The translations under genes were made by a program, and so were the position numbers. A model generated the notes under the pieces. It made no database searches. It was not told where the DNA came from and was given only the letters and a program-made list of their open reading frames with translations. A stretch of DNA of 64,000 bases from Streptomyces sp. CB01201 (lineage in GTDB: Bacteria > Actinomycetota > Actinomycetes > Streptomycetales > Streptomycetaceae), in the NCBI RefSeq assembly GCF_002803085.1, contig NZ_NNBJ01000001.1, forward strand, positions 802,617 to 866,616. The letters run 5' to 3'. This document shows, one piece after another, positions 42,829-50,880 of this stretch (position 1 is its first letter; each line of letters begins with the position of its first letter).

Positions 42829-42862
42829 TCTTTCCAGGGCGGTAAAGCCCCTTGCCTACTGG

Positions 42863-44737
42863 TCAGCGGCCGCGCACCAGGCGGGCGGCCTTGCGGCGCA
42901 CTTGGCGTACCAGGGGTACCGGTACGGTCAGGCGCAGGGGTTCGCCGGAGGGTTCGATCACCGGTACGTCCCGGGTGAATGTGCCTGTGTGGAGGCGGAG
43001 TTGGAGTTCCCAGGTGCCTGGGGTGACGCCGTCGGCGGTGGCTCGTGCCGAGATGCGGCCGTTGGTGTCTACTTCGGTGGTGGTCGGTGCGGTGAGGGTT
43101 GTGTGGCCGGAGACCAGGAGCAGGCGGGTCTCGCCGCGCTCGGCGGGCCAGCCGGGGACGGTTGCGCGGGCGGTGGCTTCGACCCGGCCGAGGCGGGTGC
43201 GGGTGAGGGTGCCGCGGGCGGTGGTGGCGAGGAGTCGGCGGGTGTCGCCGATGTCGAGGTTGAGGTGCTGGTGGGCGGCGGAGTGGAACAGGCCCGCGGC
43301 GCAGGGTCCGGTCGTGCCGCGGTCGATGATCCGGGGTTCGGGCGAGACGTCGTACAGGCGGTCCGAGGGGCGTGCGAGCCAGGCTTCCTTGCTGAGTTCG
43401 CCGCAGGTGACGACGATCCGCATGCTCCATATTCCCTCGGGCAGGGGTTCTCCGTCGGCGGCCCGGCCGATGTCGAGGCGGAGGGTGTAGGTGCCGTCGT
43501 CGGCGGTGTCGGCGGGTACCCAGTAGGTGTAGCCCTGGCGGCGCAGTAGCACGCCCACTGTGCGGCCGGCCGGGTCGAGTTCGCTGAGCAGGGCCGAGCC
43601 GGTGATCCGCAGTACCGGGCCGTCCCAGGCGTAGGAGTCGACGCGCTGGACCAGGCGGACCCGGGAGGTGATGTCGTAGGCGGAGTCGGGGATGGCCCGC
43701 TCGGAGTCGCGGAAGTAGGGGTAGGCGGCGTAGACGCGCTCGCCGTCCTGGTGGGCGGGGCCCAGTGTGTTCCCGGTGTCTGCGCGGACGATCTCGGTGA
43801 GTTCGTCCACCAGGCCGTGGCGCAGGCAGTGCACGCGCAAGCGGAGGCGGGGCGGCAGGGCCGCCATGATCGGCTCGGTGGTCCACTCGTCGAGCAGCAC
43901 CTTGGCGGCGGCGGCCATGTCCCTGCGCCCGGCCTCGTCGCGGGCCAGATACGGCTCGCCGAACATGCTCAGGATCTCGCCGTGGAAGTGACGCTCCATC
44001 AGCTTGTCCCGCTCGCGGCCGGCCGGAACCAGCTCGGCGACGGTACGCAGAGTACCGGCGACGTACTCAAGTTGGTCGACCCAGTCGACGTCCTGGCGGC
44101 TGGCGTTGGTGCCGTCGCCCCGGCCCTCCAGGTAGTAGCAGTCGTAGTCGGCGACCACCGAGATCTTCTTGGCGTTCAGCAGGGCAGGGACGGCGAACGG
44201 CACGTCCTCGCCGAGCAGCCGGTGTTCGACGAAGCGCAGACTGTGCTCCTCGATCAGTGAACGGCGCCACAGCTTGTACGCGGCCAGGGCCCAGTACACG
44301 GGGGAGTCGTAGAGGCTGACATCAGGGGCGGTGGTGCGGAAATCGACCGGAGCGTCCCTGTCGAGGCCGACGATGCGCCCGTACACGACATCCGACTGCT
44401 CCCGGTCGGCCATCGCGACCAGACGTTGCAGCGCGTCGGCGCCCAGGTAGTCGTCGGAGTCCAGGAAGAAGAGGTAGCTGCCGCGGGCCCGCTCGATGCC
44501 CACGTTGCGGGGCTTTCCGGCGCCGCCCGAGGGCTCCTGGTGGATCACCTGGACGTGGTCGCGCTCGCGTGCCCACGCGTCGAGCCAGTCGCCGCTGCCG
44601 TCCGACGAGCCGTCGTCCACCGCGATCACTTCGAGCTTGCGCCGTCCGATGGTCTGGGCTTCCACGGACCCGAAGCAGCGCTCCAGATACCGCAGGGTGT
44701 TGTGCACCGGCACGATCACGGTAACAACGGGGTCCAT
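42863..44737 (-). CDS. Family 2 glycosyltransferase with large C-terminal region, 624 aa
   Basis: GT-A domain at 1-240: VTVIVPVHNTLRYLERCFGSV, nucleotide-binding VIAVDDGSSDGSGDW, AGKPRNVGIERARGSYLFFLDSDDYL with the DxD-type motif, and EDVPFAVPALL. From about 330 to the end are beta-rich repeats (VLRITGSALLSELDPAG, YTLRLDIGRAADG, LEGxRG-like strands) as in actinobacterial glycosyl/glycerol-phosphate transferases that build wall polymers such as teichoic or teichuronic acids. AAGGA is 9 bases before ATG 44737. Cytoplasmic, no membrane helix. It stands alone; acceptor unknown. Confidence 0.88.
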   Translation of the reverse strand: MDPVVTVIVPVHNTLRYLERCFGSVEAQTIGRRKLEVIAVDDGSSDGSGDWLDAWARERDHVQVIHQEPSGGAGKPRNVGIERARGSYLFFLDSDDYLGADALQRLVAMADREQSDVVYGRIVGLDRDAPVDFRTTAPDVSLYDSPVYWALAAYKLWRRSLIEEHSLRFVEHRLLGEDVPFAVPALLNAKKISVVADYDCYYLEGRGDGTNASRQDVDWVDQLEYVAGTLRTVAELVPAGRERDKLMERHFHGEILSMFGEPYLARDEAGRRDMAAAAKVLLDEWTTEPIMAALPPRLRLRVHCLRHGLVDELTEIVRADTGNTLGPAHQDGERVYAAYPYFRDSERAIPDSAYDITSRVRLVQRVDSYAWDGPVLRITGSALLSELDPAGRTVGVLLRRQGYTYWVPADTADDGTYTLRLDIGRAADGEPLPEGIWSMRIVVTCGELSKEAWLARPSDRLYDVSPEPRIIDRGTTGPCAAGLFHSAAHQHLNLDIGDTRRLLATTARGTLTRTRLGRVEATARATVPGWPAERGETRLLLVSGHTTLTAPTTTEVDTNGRISARATADGVTPGTWELQLRLHTGTFTRDVPVIEPSGEPLRLTVPVPLVRQVRRKAARLVRGR

Positions 44738-44869
44738 CGGCACACATCCTTGTAGGGGGCACAGCATTTGCGGGGGTTGGTCGGCGCCTCGGCTCGCGCG
44801 CACGCGGACGCTAGCACAGGTTGTCATATTTACCGGAGGGCCATGGGGCCCTGTGCCAGGGGGTGCGGG

Positions 44870-44919
44870 TATGTGACTTCTGCGGGGTCACCCGCGGGTG
44901 ACCCCGCAGAAGTCACATA
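44870..44919. repeat. Perfect 50-bp palindrome
   Basis: Two 25-bp arms meet with no spacer (centre CCCG|CGGG at 44894/44895); arm ends are TATGTGACTTC and GAAGTCACATA. The right arm's last bases lead straight into the truncated proline iminopeptidase frame. It would form a cruciform or very strong hairpin. Both orientations of an arm side by side suggest an inverted duplication formed at a rearrangement. Confidence 0.95.
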
Positions 44920-45693
44920 TTCGACCAGCGCGGCTGCGGACGCTCCAAGCCGTCCGCCAGTGATGTGGAGACCGGCCTCGCCGCCAACACCACTCACCAT
45001 CTGATGGCGGACATGGAGCTGCTGCGGAAGCATCTCGGTATCGCCAACTGGCTTGTTTTCGGCGGCTCTTGGGGTGCGACGCTTGGACTGGCGTATGCGC
45101 AGGCGCACCCGGACCGAGTCACCGCGCTCGTGCTCTTCTCGGTCACGACGACCAGCCGTGCCGAAGTGGACTGGATCACCGAGGGCGTCCGGGTGCATTT
45201 CCCCGAGGCCTGGGCCGCCTTTCGTGACGCGGCTTGTCCCCGTGCCGGCGAGCGCCTGGTCGACGCGTACGCCAGGCTGCTCGCCGACCCCGATCCTGCG
45301 ATACGCGAGGAGGCCGCCCGCACCTGGTGCCGCTGGGAGGACACCCATGTACGGGCGCCAGGAACGCCGCTTGTCGAGGACTTCGGTGACCCGGAGTACG
45401 CCGACCCCACCTTCCGCATGACCTTCGCCCGGCTCGTCACCCACTACTGGCGTCACGCGGCATGGCTCAAGGAAGGGCAACTGCTCGACGGGCTGGGCAA
45501 GTTGGTCGGGATTCCTGGAGTGCTCATCACCGGCGGGCACGACCTCAGCTCGCCGCCCGATCCGGCGCGGGCGCTCGCCGCTGGGTGGCCGGGCTGCGAG
45601 CTGGTGGTGATCGATGACGCCGGGCACGGCCTGGGCCACCCCGGTATGGGGGAGGCGGCCCAGGCCGCGCTCGACCGGTTCGTCTGTGACTGA
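44917..45693 (+). pseudogene. Proline iminopeptidase (alpha/beta hydrolase), 5'-truncated
   Basis: Frame begins IFDQRGCGRSKPSAS, the normal block that comes about 65-70 residues into proline iminopeptidases, and continues with the nucleophile elbow GGSWGATL, acid region TGGHDLSSPP and catalytic His in DDAGHGLGHPG. Missing are the start, first strands and the HGGPGG oxyanion-hole loop. The frame is closed by TGA at 44899-44901 within the palindrome. GTG 44965 could initiate a shorter chain but has no ribosome binding site. Very probably inactive. Truncated exactly at the 50-bp palindrome. Confidence 0.85.
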
Positions 45694-45745
45694 GCGGCGC
45701 CGACTCCGCGCCGGGCATACGACCACCAGCCGTTCGCTACGAAGG

Positions 45746-45793
45746 GACCGTGCTGGTCGCAGCCATCGGAGGCGGACGTTGACCAGCACGGTC
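45746..45793. terminator. Bidirectional hairpin
   Basis: 13-bp perfect arms (GACCGTGCTGGTC and complement) with a 22-base loop between the convergent iminopeptidase remnant and epoxide hydrolase genes. Confidence 0.7.
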
Positions 45794-45806
45794 ACCGTTA
45801 TGGCTG

Positions 45807-46979
45807 CTACTCGGCGACGGACCGGTAGGGGCGGAAGAAGGCCCGCAGTTCCTCCGCGTACAGTTCGGGCTCCTCGAACGGGGCGAAGTGGCCGCCGCGT
45901 TCCGGCTCGGTCGCGTAGGTGACGTTCGCCGTGCGCTCCAGCCAGGCCCGCGGCGGCCGGACCACGTCGCCCTGGAAGATCGAGAACCCGGACGGGACCT
46001 CGACCCGGCGGGTCAACTGGGTGGGCGGGATGGCCGCGTTGGCGCTGTACATGCGCATCGAGGAGCCGATGGTCTCCGTCAGCCAGTAGAGCGTGATGTT
46101 CGTGAGGATCTCGTCCTTCGTGAAACTCCGCTCGATGTCTCCCTCGCAGCCGCTCCACGCCCGCAGCTTCTCGACGATCCACGCGGCGAGCCCGGCCGGT
46201 GAGTCGGTCAGTGCGAAGGCGGCGGTCTGCGGCTTCGTGCGGTGCATGGCCGCGTAGGCGCCCTCGCTCGCACCCCAGGCCGCGACGCTGTCCAGATAGG
46301 CACGCTCCTCCGGTGCCAGATCCGCCCGATCGCCGAGGAAGACCGGAACGCCCGCGTCGGTGCGGTGCACGGCCACGACCCGCTCGGGGTGGTCGAGCGC
46401 GAGGTAGCGGCTGACGTGGCTGCCGACATCGCCCCCCGACGCCCCGAACCGCTCGTAGCCGAGTGCGCCCATGAGCTCGGCCCACAGACCGGCGACGGCG
46501 ATGGAGTCCAGGGGCGCCCCGGTGGGCCGGTCGGAGTATCCGTAGCCCGGCATGTCGGGCACGACCACGTCGAACGCGTCGGCGGGATCGCCGCCGTGCG
46601 CGCCGGGATCGGTGAGGAGCGGGATGACCTTCGAGTAGCGCCAGAACGAGTCCGGCCAGCCGTGGCTGAGGACCAGCGGGAGTACGGGCCCGGTCGGGGC
46701 CACCGCCCGGGCATGCACGAAGTGGATCCCGAGACCGCCGAGCGGGACGCGGAAATGGGGCAGCCGCCCGAGCGCGGCCTCCTGCTGGGACCAGTCGAAC
46801 TCGTCGGCCCAGTAGGCGACGAGTTCGCGGAGATAGGTGAGATCGGTCCCGAGCGCCCATCCCGCGTCCTCCGGGGCATCGGGCCACCTCGTCGCGCGCA
46901 GCCGGGTACGGAGGTCGTCGAGCGCCGCGGGGGCGGTGTGCGGGATGAATGGCTCGGGGCGTGGCTGGAAGTCCGACAT
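45807..46979 (-). CDS. Epoxide hydrolase (alpha/beta hydrolase with EHN domain), 390 aa
   Basis: N-terminal EHN segment (LDDLRTRLRATRWPD, DLTYLRELVAYWADEFDWSQQEA, FRVPLGGLGIHFVHARA), oxyanion motif SHGWPDSFWRY, nucleophile Asp in ASGGDVGSHVSRYLAL, and the charge-relay His in ERGGHFAPFEEPE. This set is typical of microsomal-type soluble epoxide hydrolases (juvenile-hormone-hydrolase-like), which open epoxides to diols through an ester intermediate. ATG 46979 chosen over 46988. Length 390 is usual. It is a single gene; substrate unknown. Confidence 0.9.
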   Translation of the reverse strand: MSDFQPRPEPFIPHTAPAALDDLRTRLRATRWPDAPEDAGWALGTDLTYLRELVAYWADEFDWSQQEAALGRLPHFRVPLGGLGIHFVHARAVAPTGPVLPLVLSHGWPDSFWRYSKVIPLLTDPGAHGGDPADAFDVVVPDMPGYGYSDRPTGAPLDSIAVAGLWAELMGALGYERFGASGGDVGSHVSRYLALDHPERVVAVHRTDAGVPVFLGDRADLAPEERAYLDSVAAWGASEGAYAAMHRTKPQTAAFALTDSPAGLAAWIVEKLRAWSGCEGDIERSFTKDEILTNITLYWLTETIGSSMRMYSANAAIPPTQLTRRVEVPSGFSIFQGDVVRPPRAWLERTANVTYATEPERGGHFAPFEEPELYAEELRAFFRPYRSVAE

Positions 46980-47099
46980 GGGACGCACCCTACCGAGGAA
47001 GCCGCCGCGCTCTCAGGAGCGACGGAGGCCGGTCGGGACCGGAGGCAGCGCGCCGACGGGCCGATGCCGTCATGACTGGGTGCCATGACTGAGCGCCCG

Positions 47100-47306
47100 T
47101 CAGGGATGGCTGCCCAGCTGCTGGTTGTTGCCGCTCAGTACATGCTGCTCGGCCAGGACCTGGCACAGCCCCACATGCACACCGGTCCCGGCGCAGTTGT
47201 CGTCGGCGTTCGGAGCGGCGGGGAGGGCGTCGGCGGTGCCGGCCAACGCGAGGGAGGCGAGAGCGGCGACGGCCGCTGCGGTGAGCACGGTACGTGTCAG
47301 AAGCAT
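47100..47306 (-). CDS. Small secreted peptide, 68 aa
   Basis: Signal peptide 1-28 (VLTAAAVAALASLALAGTADA) followed by a mature peptide of about 40 residues with two Cys 11 residues apart (DDNCAGTGVHVGLCQVLAEQ), which could form a disulfide. Not a chaplin (no matching motif) nor a rodlin. Start ATG 47306 lacks a clear ribosome binding site. Small two-Cys secreted peptides with unknown role are frequent in streptomycetes. Divergent from the YqeY-like gene. Confidence 0.6.
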   Translation of the reverse strand: MLLTRTVLTAAAVAALASLALAGTADALPAAPNADDNCAGTGVHVGLCQVLAEQHVLSGNNQQLGSHP

Positions 47307-47494
47307 GCGCTGCCCAACGACCGGCTCCGCCCGGCGACACTCTCCTTTCACTGGCCCACAGGAGGAAGCCCCGGCACAGGAGCAAGACCCCGAGGGTGAG
47401 TGCCGACCGGGCCGGCCGCCCCGGCGAGCGGGGCTTCTCGTCGAGCGGGGCTGCTCGTTGCGACCTCCGGAGAACGGGACGTAGGGTCGGCCCC

Positions 47495-47890
47495 ATGTCA
47501 CTCCACGCCCGTATGCGTCAAGCGTTGCCGGAAGCCATGCGTGCTCGCGACAAGGTCGCGGTACGTGCCCTGCGGGCCACGCTCGCCGCGCTGGACAACG
47601 CGGAAGCCGTGCCGGTCGGCGCGACCGAATCACGCGGCCTGTCGCTGGAGGAGTCGCCGGTCGGCGCCGGAGCCACCGAGGTGGCACGACGTGAGCTGAG
47701 CGAGGCGGAGATGGCGGACATCGTGCGGTCCGAGATCGCCGAACGGCTGGCCGCCGTACAGCAGTTGAGTTCGCCCGCGCACCGGGACAGGGCGACCGAG
47801 CTCCGCGCCGAGGCCACCGTGCTGCGCCGGTTCCTCGACGACGCGGGCGCCGCGACGCCCGAGCCGGCCGCCGGGACGCCGCCGGCGTGA
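47495..47890 (+). CDS. GatB/YqeY-domain protein, 131 aa
   Basis: Short helical protein: LHARMRQALPEAMRARDKVAVRALRATLAALDNAEAV is the first helical half and SEAEMADIVRSEIAERLAAVQQL with RATELRAEATVLRRFL the second; this is the YqeY/GatB tRNA-amidase-associated tail domain. Housekeeping YqeY is about 150 residues; the second helical hairpin here is abbreviated and an Ala/Pro tail follows. Role in tRNA-dependent amidation for stand-alone versions is unproven. ATG 47495 without strong ribosome binding site. Confidence 0.75.
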   Translation: MSLHARMRQALPEAMRARDKVAVRALRATLAALDNAEAVPVGATESRGLSLEESPVGAGATEVARRELSEAEMADIVRSEIAERLAAVQQLSSPAHRDRATELRAEATVLRRFLDDAGAATPEPAAGTPPA

Positions 47891-48050
47891 GGCGGCCGAG
47901 GCGGCGGTGCTCTGCCTCGCCCGTCGCGATGGGCACCCTGTGATTTTCCGCAGCGGAGTTGGATCGTCCACCGGATGGTTTCGCAGGGCGTCAACTCGTA
48001 GTGCTGCGGCACTGGTTGAAGCGCTCGTAGCAAGCGGTGCAGCGGATCCT

Positions 48051-48094
48051 TGAAGCCGAAGGCCGGTATCCGTGAAGCCGAAGGCCGGCACCCC
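48051..48094. repeat. 22-bp tandem duplication
   Basis: TGAAGCCGAAGGCCGG followed by (T/C)A(T/C)CC and one further base, twice (48051-48072, 48073-48094). The second copy forms the left arm of the adjacent terminator. Confidence 0.85.
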
Positions 48095-48114
48095 TGGATC
48101 GGGGTGCCGGCCTT
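48081..48114. terminator. Intrinsic terminator of the lamin-tail gene
   Basis: Perfect 14-bp stem (AAGGCCGGCACCCC and complement), 6-base loop TGGATC. Lies between the convergent YqeY-like and lamin-tail genes. Confidence 0.9.
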
Positions 48115-48161
48115 CTCACGTCCGGTGCCGTGGCGGCGGCACCGGACGGTGGCAGTGGCGG

Positions 48162-48617
48162 TCAGCGGCGACCCCACGACTTGGTGGCGACAATGTGCTT
48201 GTGGCTGTCGCGCAGCGTGGCGGTGTCCCGGTTGTTGTCCCAGGCGTAGTCGCGGCGGTTCTGGTAGACGTCGCGATCGGTGTCGCGGCCCTTGCCGGTG
48301 TGGACCCGCACCGACTGGTGCCCGGCGAGGCGCAGGTTGTGGAAGGTGTACGTCTGGTGGGCGCGGTCGGTGAGCGTCCAGCCCTTGAGGTTGACCGCGC
48401 TGCGGCCCGTGTTGGTGACGGTGACCCACTCCGCGTTGAGGCTCTTCTGGGAGTGGTCGTCGCGTCCGGGGCTGTCGTACTGGATCGCTCCGAAAACGAT
48501 CGGGGAGCGCGGCTCCGCCGGCCGTACGGTGGCGGAGGCGGGAACGGCAGCTGCCGCGGCGAGGCCGGAGGCGGCCAGGGCGAGTGCGGCGACACGGGTC
48601 ATGGTGCGAGGAGACAT
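48162..48617 (-). CDS. Secreted lamin-tail-domain (LTD) protein, 151 aa
   Basis: Signal peptide 1-30 (AAAAVPASA). The mature chain is one Ig-like LTD module: IQYDSPGRDDHSQKSLNAEWVTVTNTGRSAVNLKGWTL, then YTFHNLRLAGHQSVRVHTGKG and DYAWDNNRDTATLRD. The NAEWV-x-N-G-x-NL-GW motif defines the family, found alone or on secreted nucleases, with a supposed DNA- or surface-binding role. GGGAG 5 bases before ATG 48617. Monocistronic, ends at the hairpin 48081-48114. Confidence 0.9.
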   Translation of the reverse strand: MSPRTMTRVAALALAASGLAAAAAVPASATVRPAEPRSPIVFGAIQYDSPGRDDHSQKSLNAEWVTVTNTGRSAVNLKGWTLTDRAHQTYTFHNLRLAGHQSVRVHTGKGRDTDRDVYQNRRDYAWDNNRDTATLRDSHKHIVATKSWGRR

Positions 48618-48796
48618 GTGAACTCCCGGTTCACGACAGCCCGGGCGCGAGCCCGGAATGCCGAACGGTGTGAAGCCCGACGCTGGTTCGGCCGGACACC
48701 CACACTGTGGCCCCGGGTTCGGTGGGCCCGGGCACAGAAGGGCCACACGTAACCAAACGCGGAACATGACACACCATCAGCGATCACGGCGCGTAC

Positions 48797-48814
48797 GCCC
48801 CCGCGCGCGGGGGC
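48797..48814. repeat. 18-bp GC-only palindrome in a gene-free stretch
   Basis: GCCCCCGCGCGCGGGGGC, perfectly self-complementary, in the 305-bp region between the divergent lamin-tail gene and the 48923 membrane gene. Another hairpin with CCGGGC/GCCCGG lies near 48641. No promoter consensus recognised. Confidence 0.5.
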
Positions 48815-48922
48815 GCGGTGCCGCGCGGGGGCGTTGCCGGGCCCCGGCACGACATCCACCGGGTGGCTGGGCGTACCCGGGCGGACGGGGGTCAGCCCGT
48901 GAGCGGGACGGGGGCTGGCCCC

Positions 48923-50077
48923 ATGGTTCGGGCGCGACGCCTGGGCGACGCTCGGAGCATGTTCCGTACGCCTCTGCACCAAGGGTTACCGCGTACCGCG
49001 AGCGCCGCGGCACACCTTCGGCTGTTCGTCCTCGTCGGCGTCGTCACCGTCCTGGTGACCCGCGCCTTCCTGGCGCTGACCGGCTATCCCAAGCTCGGAG
49101 GAGGCGCGGCCAACGGCGGCCTGCACATCTCCCACATGCTGTGGGGCGGACTGCTCATGCTGGCCGGACTTCTGGTCATGCTGGTCCGCGCCGGGGCCGC
49201 CTCCCGTCGGCGCGGTGCGGTGCTCGGCGGTGTCGGCTTCGGCCTCTTCATCGACGAGGTCGGCAAACTGGTCGCCACCGACGGCTACTTCTACCGCCCG
49301 GCCCCCGGGATCATCTACCTGTCGTTCGTCATGCTGACGGGCTTCGCCCAGTGGGTGGCGCGGCGTGCACATAAGGACCGGCGGGAAGCGCCCGGCGCGC
49401 TCCGCGCGGCCGACGCCGCCGAGACCGCGCTGCACGGCGTGCTCGGCGGCCTCACCGCACAGGAGCGGTGCGAGGCGCTGCGCCGCCTGTGCGGCACCGA
49501 GGGGCCACCGACCGCTCTGGACACGGCACTCGCGGCCCTGATCGAAGCCGTGCCCGAACGTCCCGCCCCACCACCCGCCCCGCACCACGAGGCGCTGGCG
49601 CGGGCCCGGGTGCGGGCATCCGAGCTGATGGCCCAGCTGACGCGCACAAGAGGGCTGGTCCACCTCGTCGCATGGGGCACCACGCTTCAGGCCGTCGTCC
49701 TGCTGGTCGCCGTGACCGCCGAGGGCGTGACGGGCGGACTCGACGGCGAGACTCCGTGGCCGGCCGTCACCGGTGCGCTGGTCTGCTCGCTCGCGACCCT
49801 GGCGCTCTCCCTGCGCGGCACGGCCCGGCTGCTCAGCGACCGCGATGCCGCCCTGCGGACGCTGCGCGCCGCACTCCTGGTGGACCTGGTCGTGGGGCAG
49901 GTCTTCAAGTTCACGATCAACCAGTTCTCCGGGGTGAGCGACTGGCTCATCAGTGTGGCCCTGCTCTGTCTGCTCTGCCGGTGCTCCGCCGGGCCGACGG
50001 ACCGTCAAGTTCCGTCCCCGCAGGCCGTGGAGAGTGCGGCAACGACCCTTAGGGCCACGACGCGTCAGGCTGTGTGA
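48923..50077 (+). CDS. Integral membrane protein, 384 aa, unknown family
   Basis: About seven membrane helices: LRLFVLVGVVTVLVTRAFLAL, HMLWGGLLMLAGLLVMLV, AVLGGVGFGLFIDEVGKLV, GIIYLSFVMLTGFAQWV, then after a soluble middle (about 140-240) LVHLVAWGTTLQAVVLLVAV, AVTGALVCSLATLALSL and LVDLVVGQVFKFTINQFSG with a final WLISVALLCLLCRC. The LFIDEVGKL motif in helix 3 with acidic and basic residues in the membrane is distinctive. I do not recognise a named family. Start 48923 has GGGACGGGGG upstream; 48959 is the alternative. Ends 4 bases before the end of the convergent DUF4328 gene. Confidence 0.7.
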   Translation: MVRARRLGDARSMFRTPLHQGLPRTASAAAHLRLFVLVGVVTVLVTRAFLALTGYPKLGGGAANGGLHISHMLWGGLLMLAGLLVMLVRAGAASRRRGAVLGGVGFGLFIDEVGKLVATDGYFYRPAPGIIYLSFVMLTGFAQWVARRAHKDRREAPGALRAADAAETALHGVLGGLTAQERCEALRRLCGTEGPPTALDTALAALIEAVPERPAPPPAPHHEALARARVRASELMAQLTRTRGLVHLVAWGTTLQAVVLLVAVTAEGVTGGLDGETPWPAVTGALVCSLATLALSLRGTARLLSDRDAALRTLRAALLVDLVVGQVFKFTINQFSGVSDWLISVALLCLLCRCSAGPTDRQVPSPQAVESAATTLRATTRQAV

Positions 50078-50081
50078 CGCG

Positions 50082-50777
50082 TCAGACGGAGGCGTGCGGT
50101 CCCTCGGTGGCCTTGCGGTGCTGCATGGCCGTGAGCCGCCGTACGAAGAGGATGGCGAGCAGGGCGGCCGTCAGATTGAGGGCGTCCGCCAGCATGACCA
50201 CATCGGTCGAGCGCTGGACGGCCTCGGGTGTTGTGGCATGACCGGCCATGGTCGTGCCGACCCGGTAGACGAGCAGGCACGCTATCCAGGTGCCCCACCA
50301 CGCCCTGATGGGCCATTGCGAGACCGTACGCCACGCGCCGTCCGGGGCGTGCTGGGTGCTCGCGACCCATGTCTCGCGCGCGACGCCGAACGGGAGCCAC
50401 AGATTGCCCACGGGGATGAACCATCCGCCGATGGCCCACCCGCGGCTGCGCGTGCAGATGTCCGGCGCCAGGACATCGGCGTTGGAGCGCACCCGGAAGA
50501 ACCAGATGATGAAGACGACGGCGGTGGCGAGGACGGCGGACATCTGGAGATACCCGGACAGCTGGTAGAGCAGGTCGGTACGGTCGATCTCCTCGGAGCC
50601 GCGATCGAGTATGTCCCCGGCGACGATGCGCAGTTGGAGGTCTGCGTACAGGGCGAACAGGTCGGTGGCGGCCGCCACGCCCAGCAGCACACTGGTCGCG
50701 GTGGCGAGTCCCCGTGGTGAGCGCAGGGCCGGGGTGGTGATGTGTGGCTGTGATGCGAGCTGAGATGGTGGCAGCAT
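50082..50777 (-). CDS. DUF4328 membrane protein, 231 aa
   Basis: Four to six membrane helices with the DUF4328 pattern: RGLATATSVLLGVAAATDLFALYA, LQMSAVLATAVVFIIWFFRVRSNADVLAPD, SRGWAIGGWFIPVGNLWLPFGVARETW, WWGTWIACLLVYRVGTTM and VVMLADALNLTAALLAILFV. The GWFIPVxNLWxPF motif is characteristic. Function unknown; common in actinobacteria. Good GGGGGGA site before ATG 50777. Probably in the same direction as, and downstream of, the 50881-52299 gene. Confidence 0.88.
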   Translation of the reverse strand: MLPPSQLASQPHITTPALRSPRGLATATSVLLGVAAATDLFALYADLQLRIVAGDILDRGSEEIDRTDLLYQLSGYLQMSAVLATAVVFIIWFFRVRSNADVLAPDICTRSRGWAIGGWFIPVGNLWLPFGVARETWVASTQHAPDGAWRTVSQWPIRAWWGTWIACLLVYRVGTTMAGHATTPEAVQRSTDVVMLADALNLTAALLAILFVRRLTAMQHRKATEGPHASV

Positions 50778-50880
50778 GGTCGAGATCCCCCCACGGGCAT
50801 GAAGAACCCCACGTGAGATCCGTGGGGGTGTCGCAGGACCGTATGTGACTCGGAGGGGTTCCCACAAATGGGATAACCGG

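Noticed and set aside
44830..46887. A 685-codon minus-strand frame over the iminopeptidase remnant and part of the epoxide hydrolase gene
   Set aside because: The real epoxide hydrolase is in a different minus frame with full catalytic motifs; this frame has only Arg/Gly-rich sequence and crosses the palindrome.
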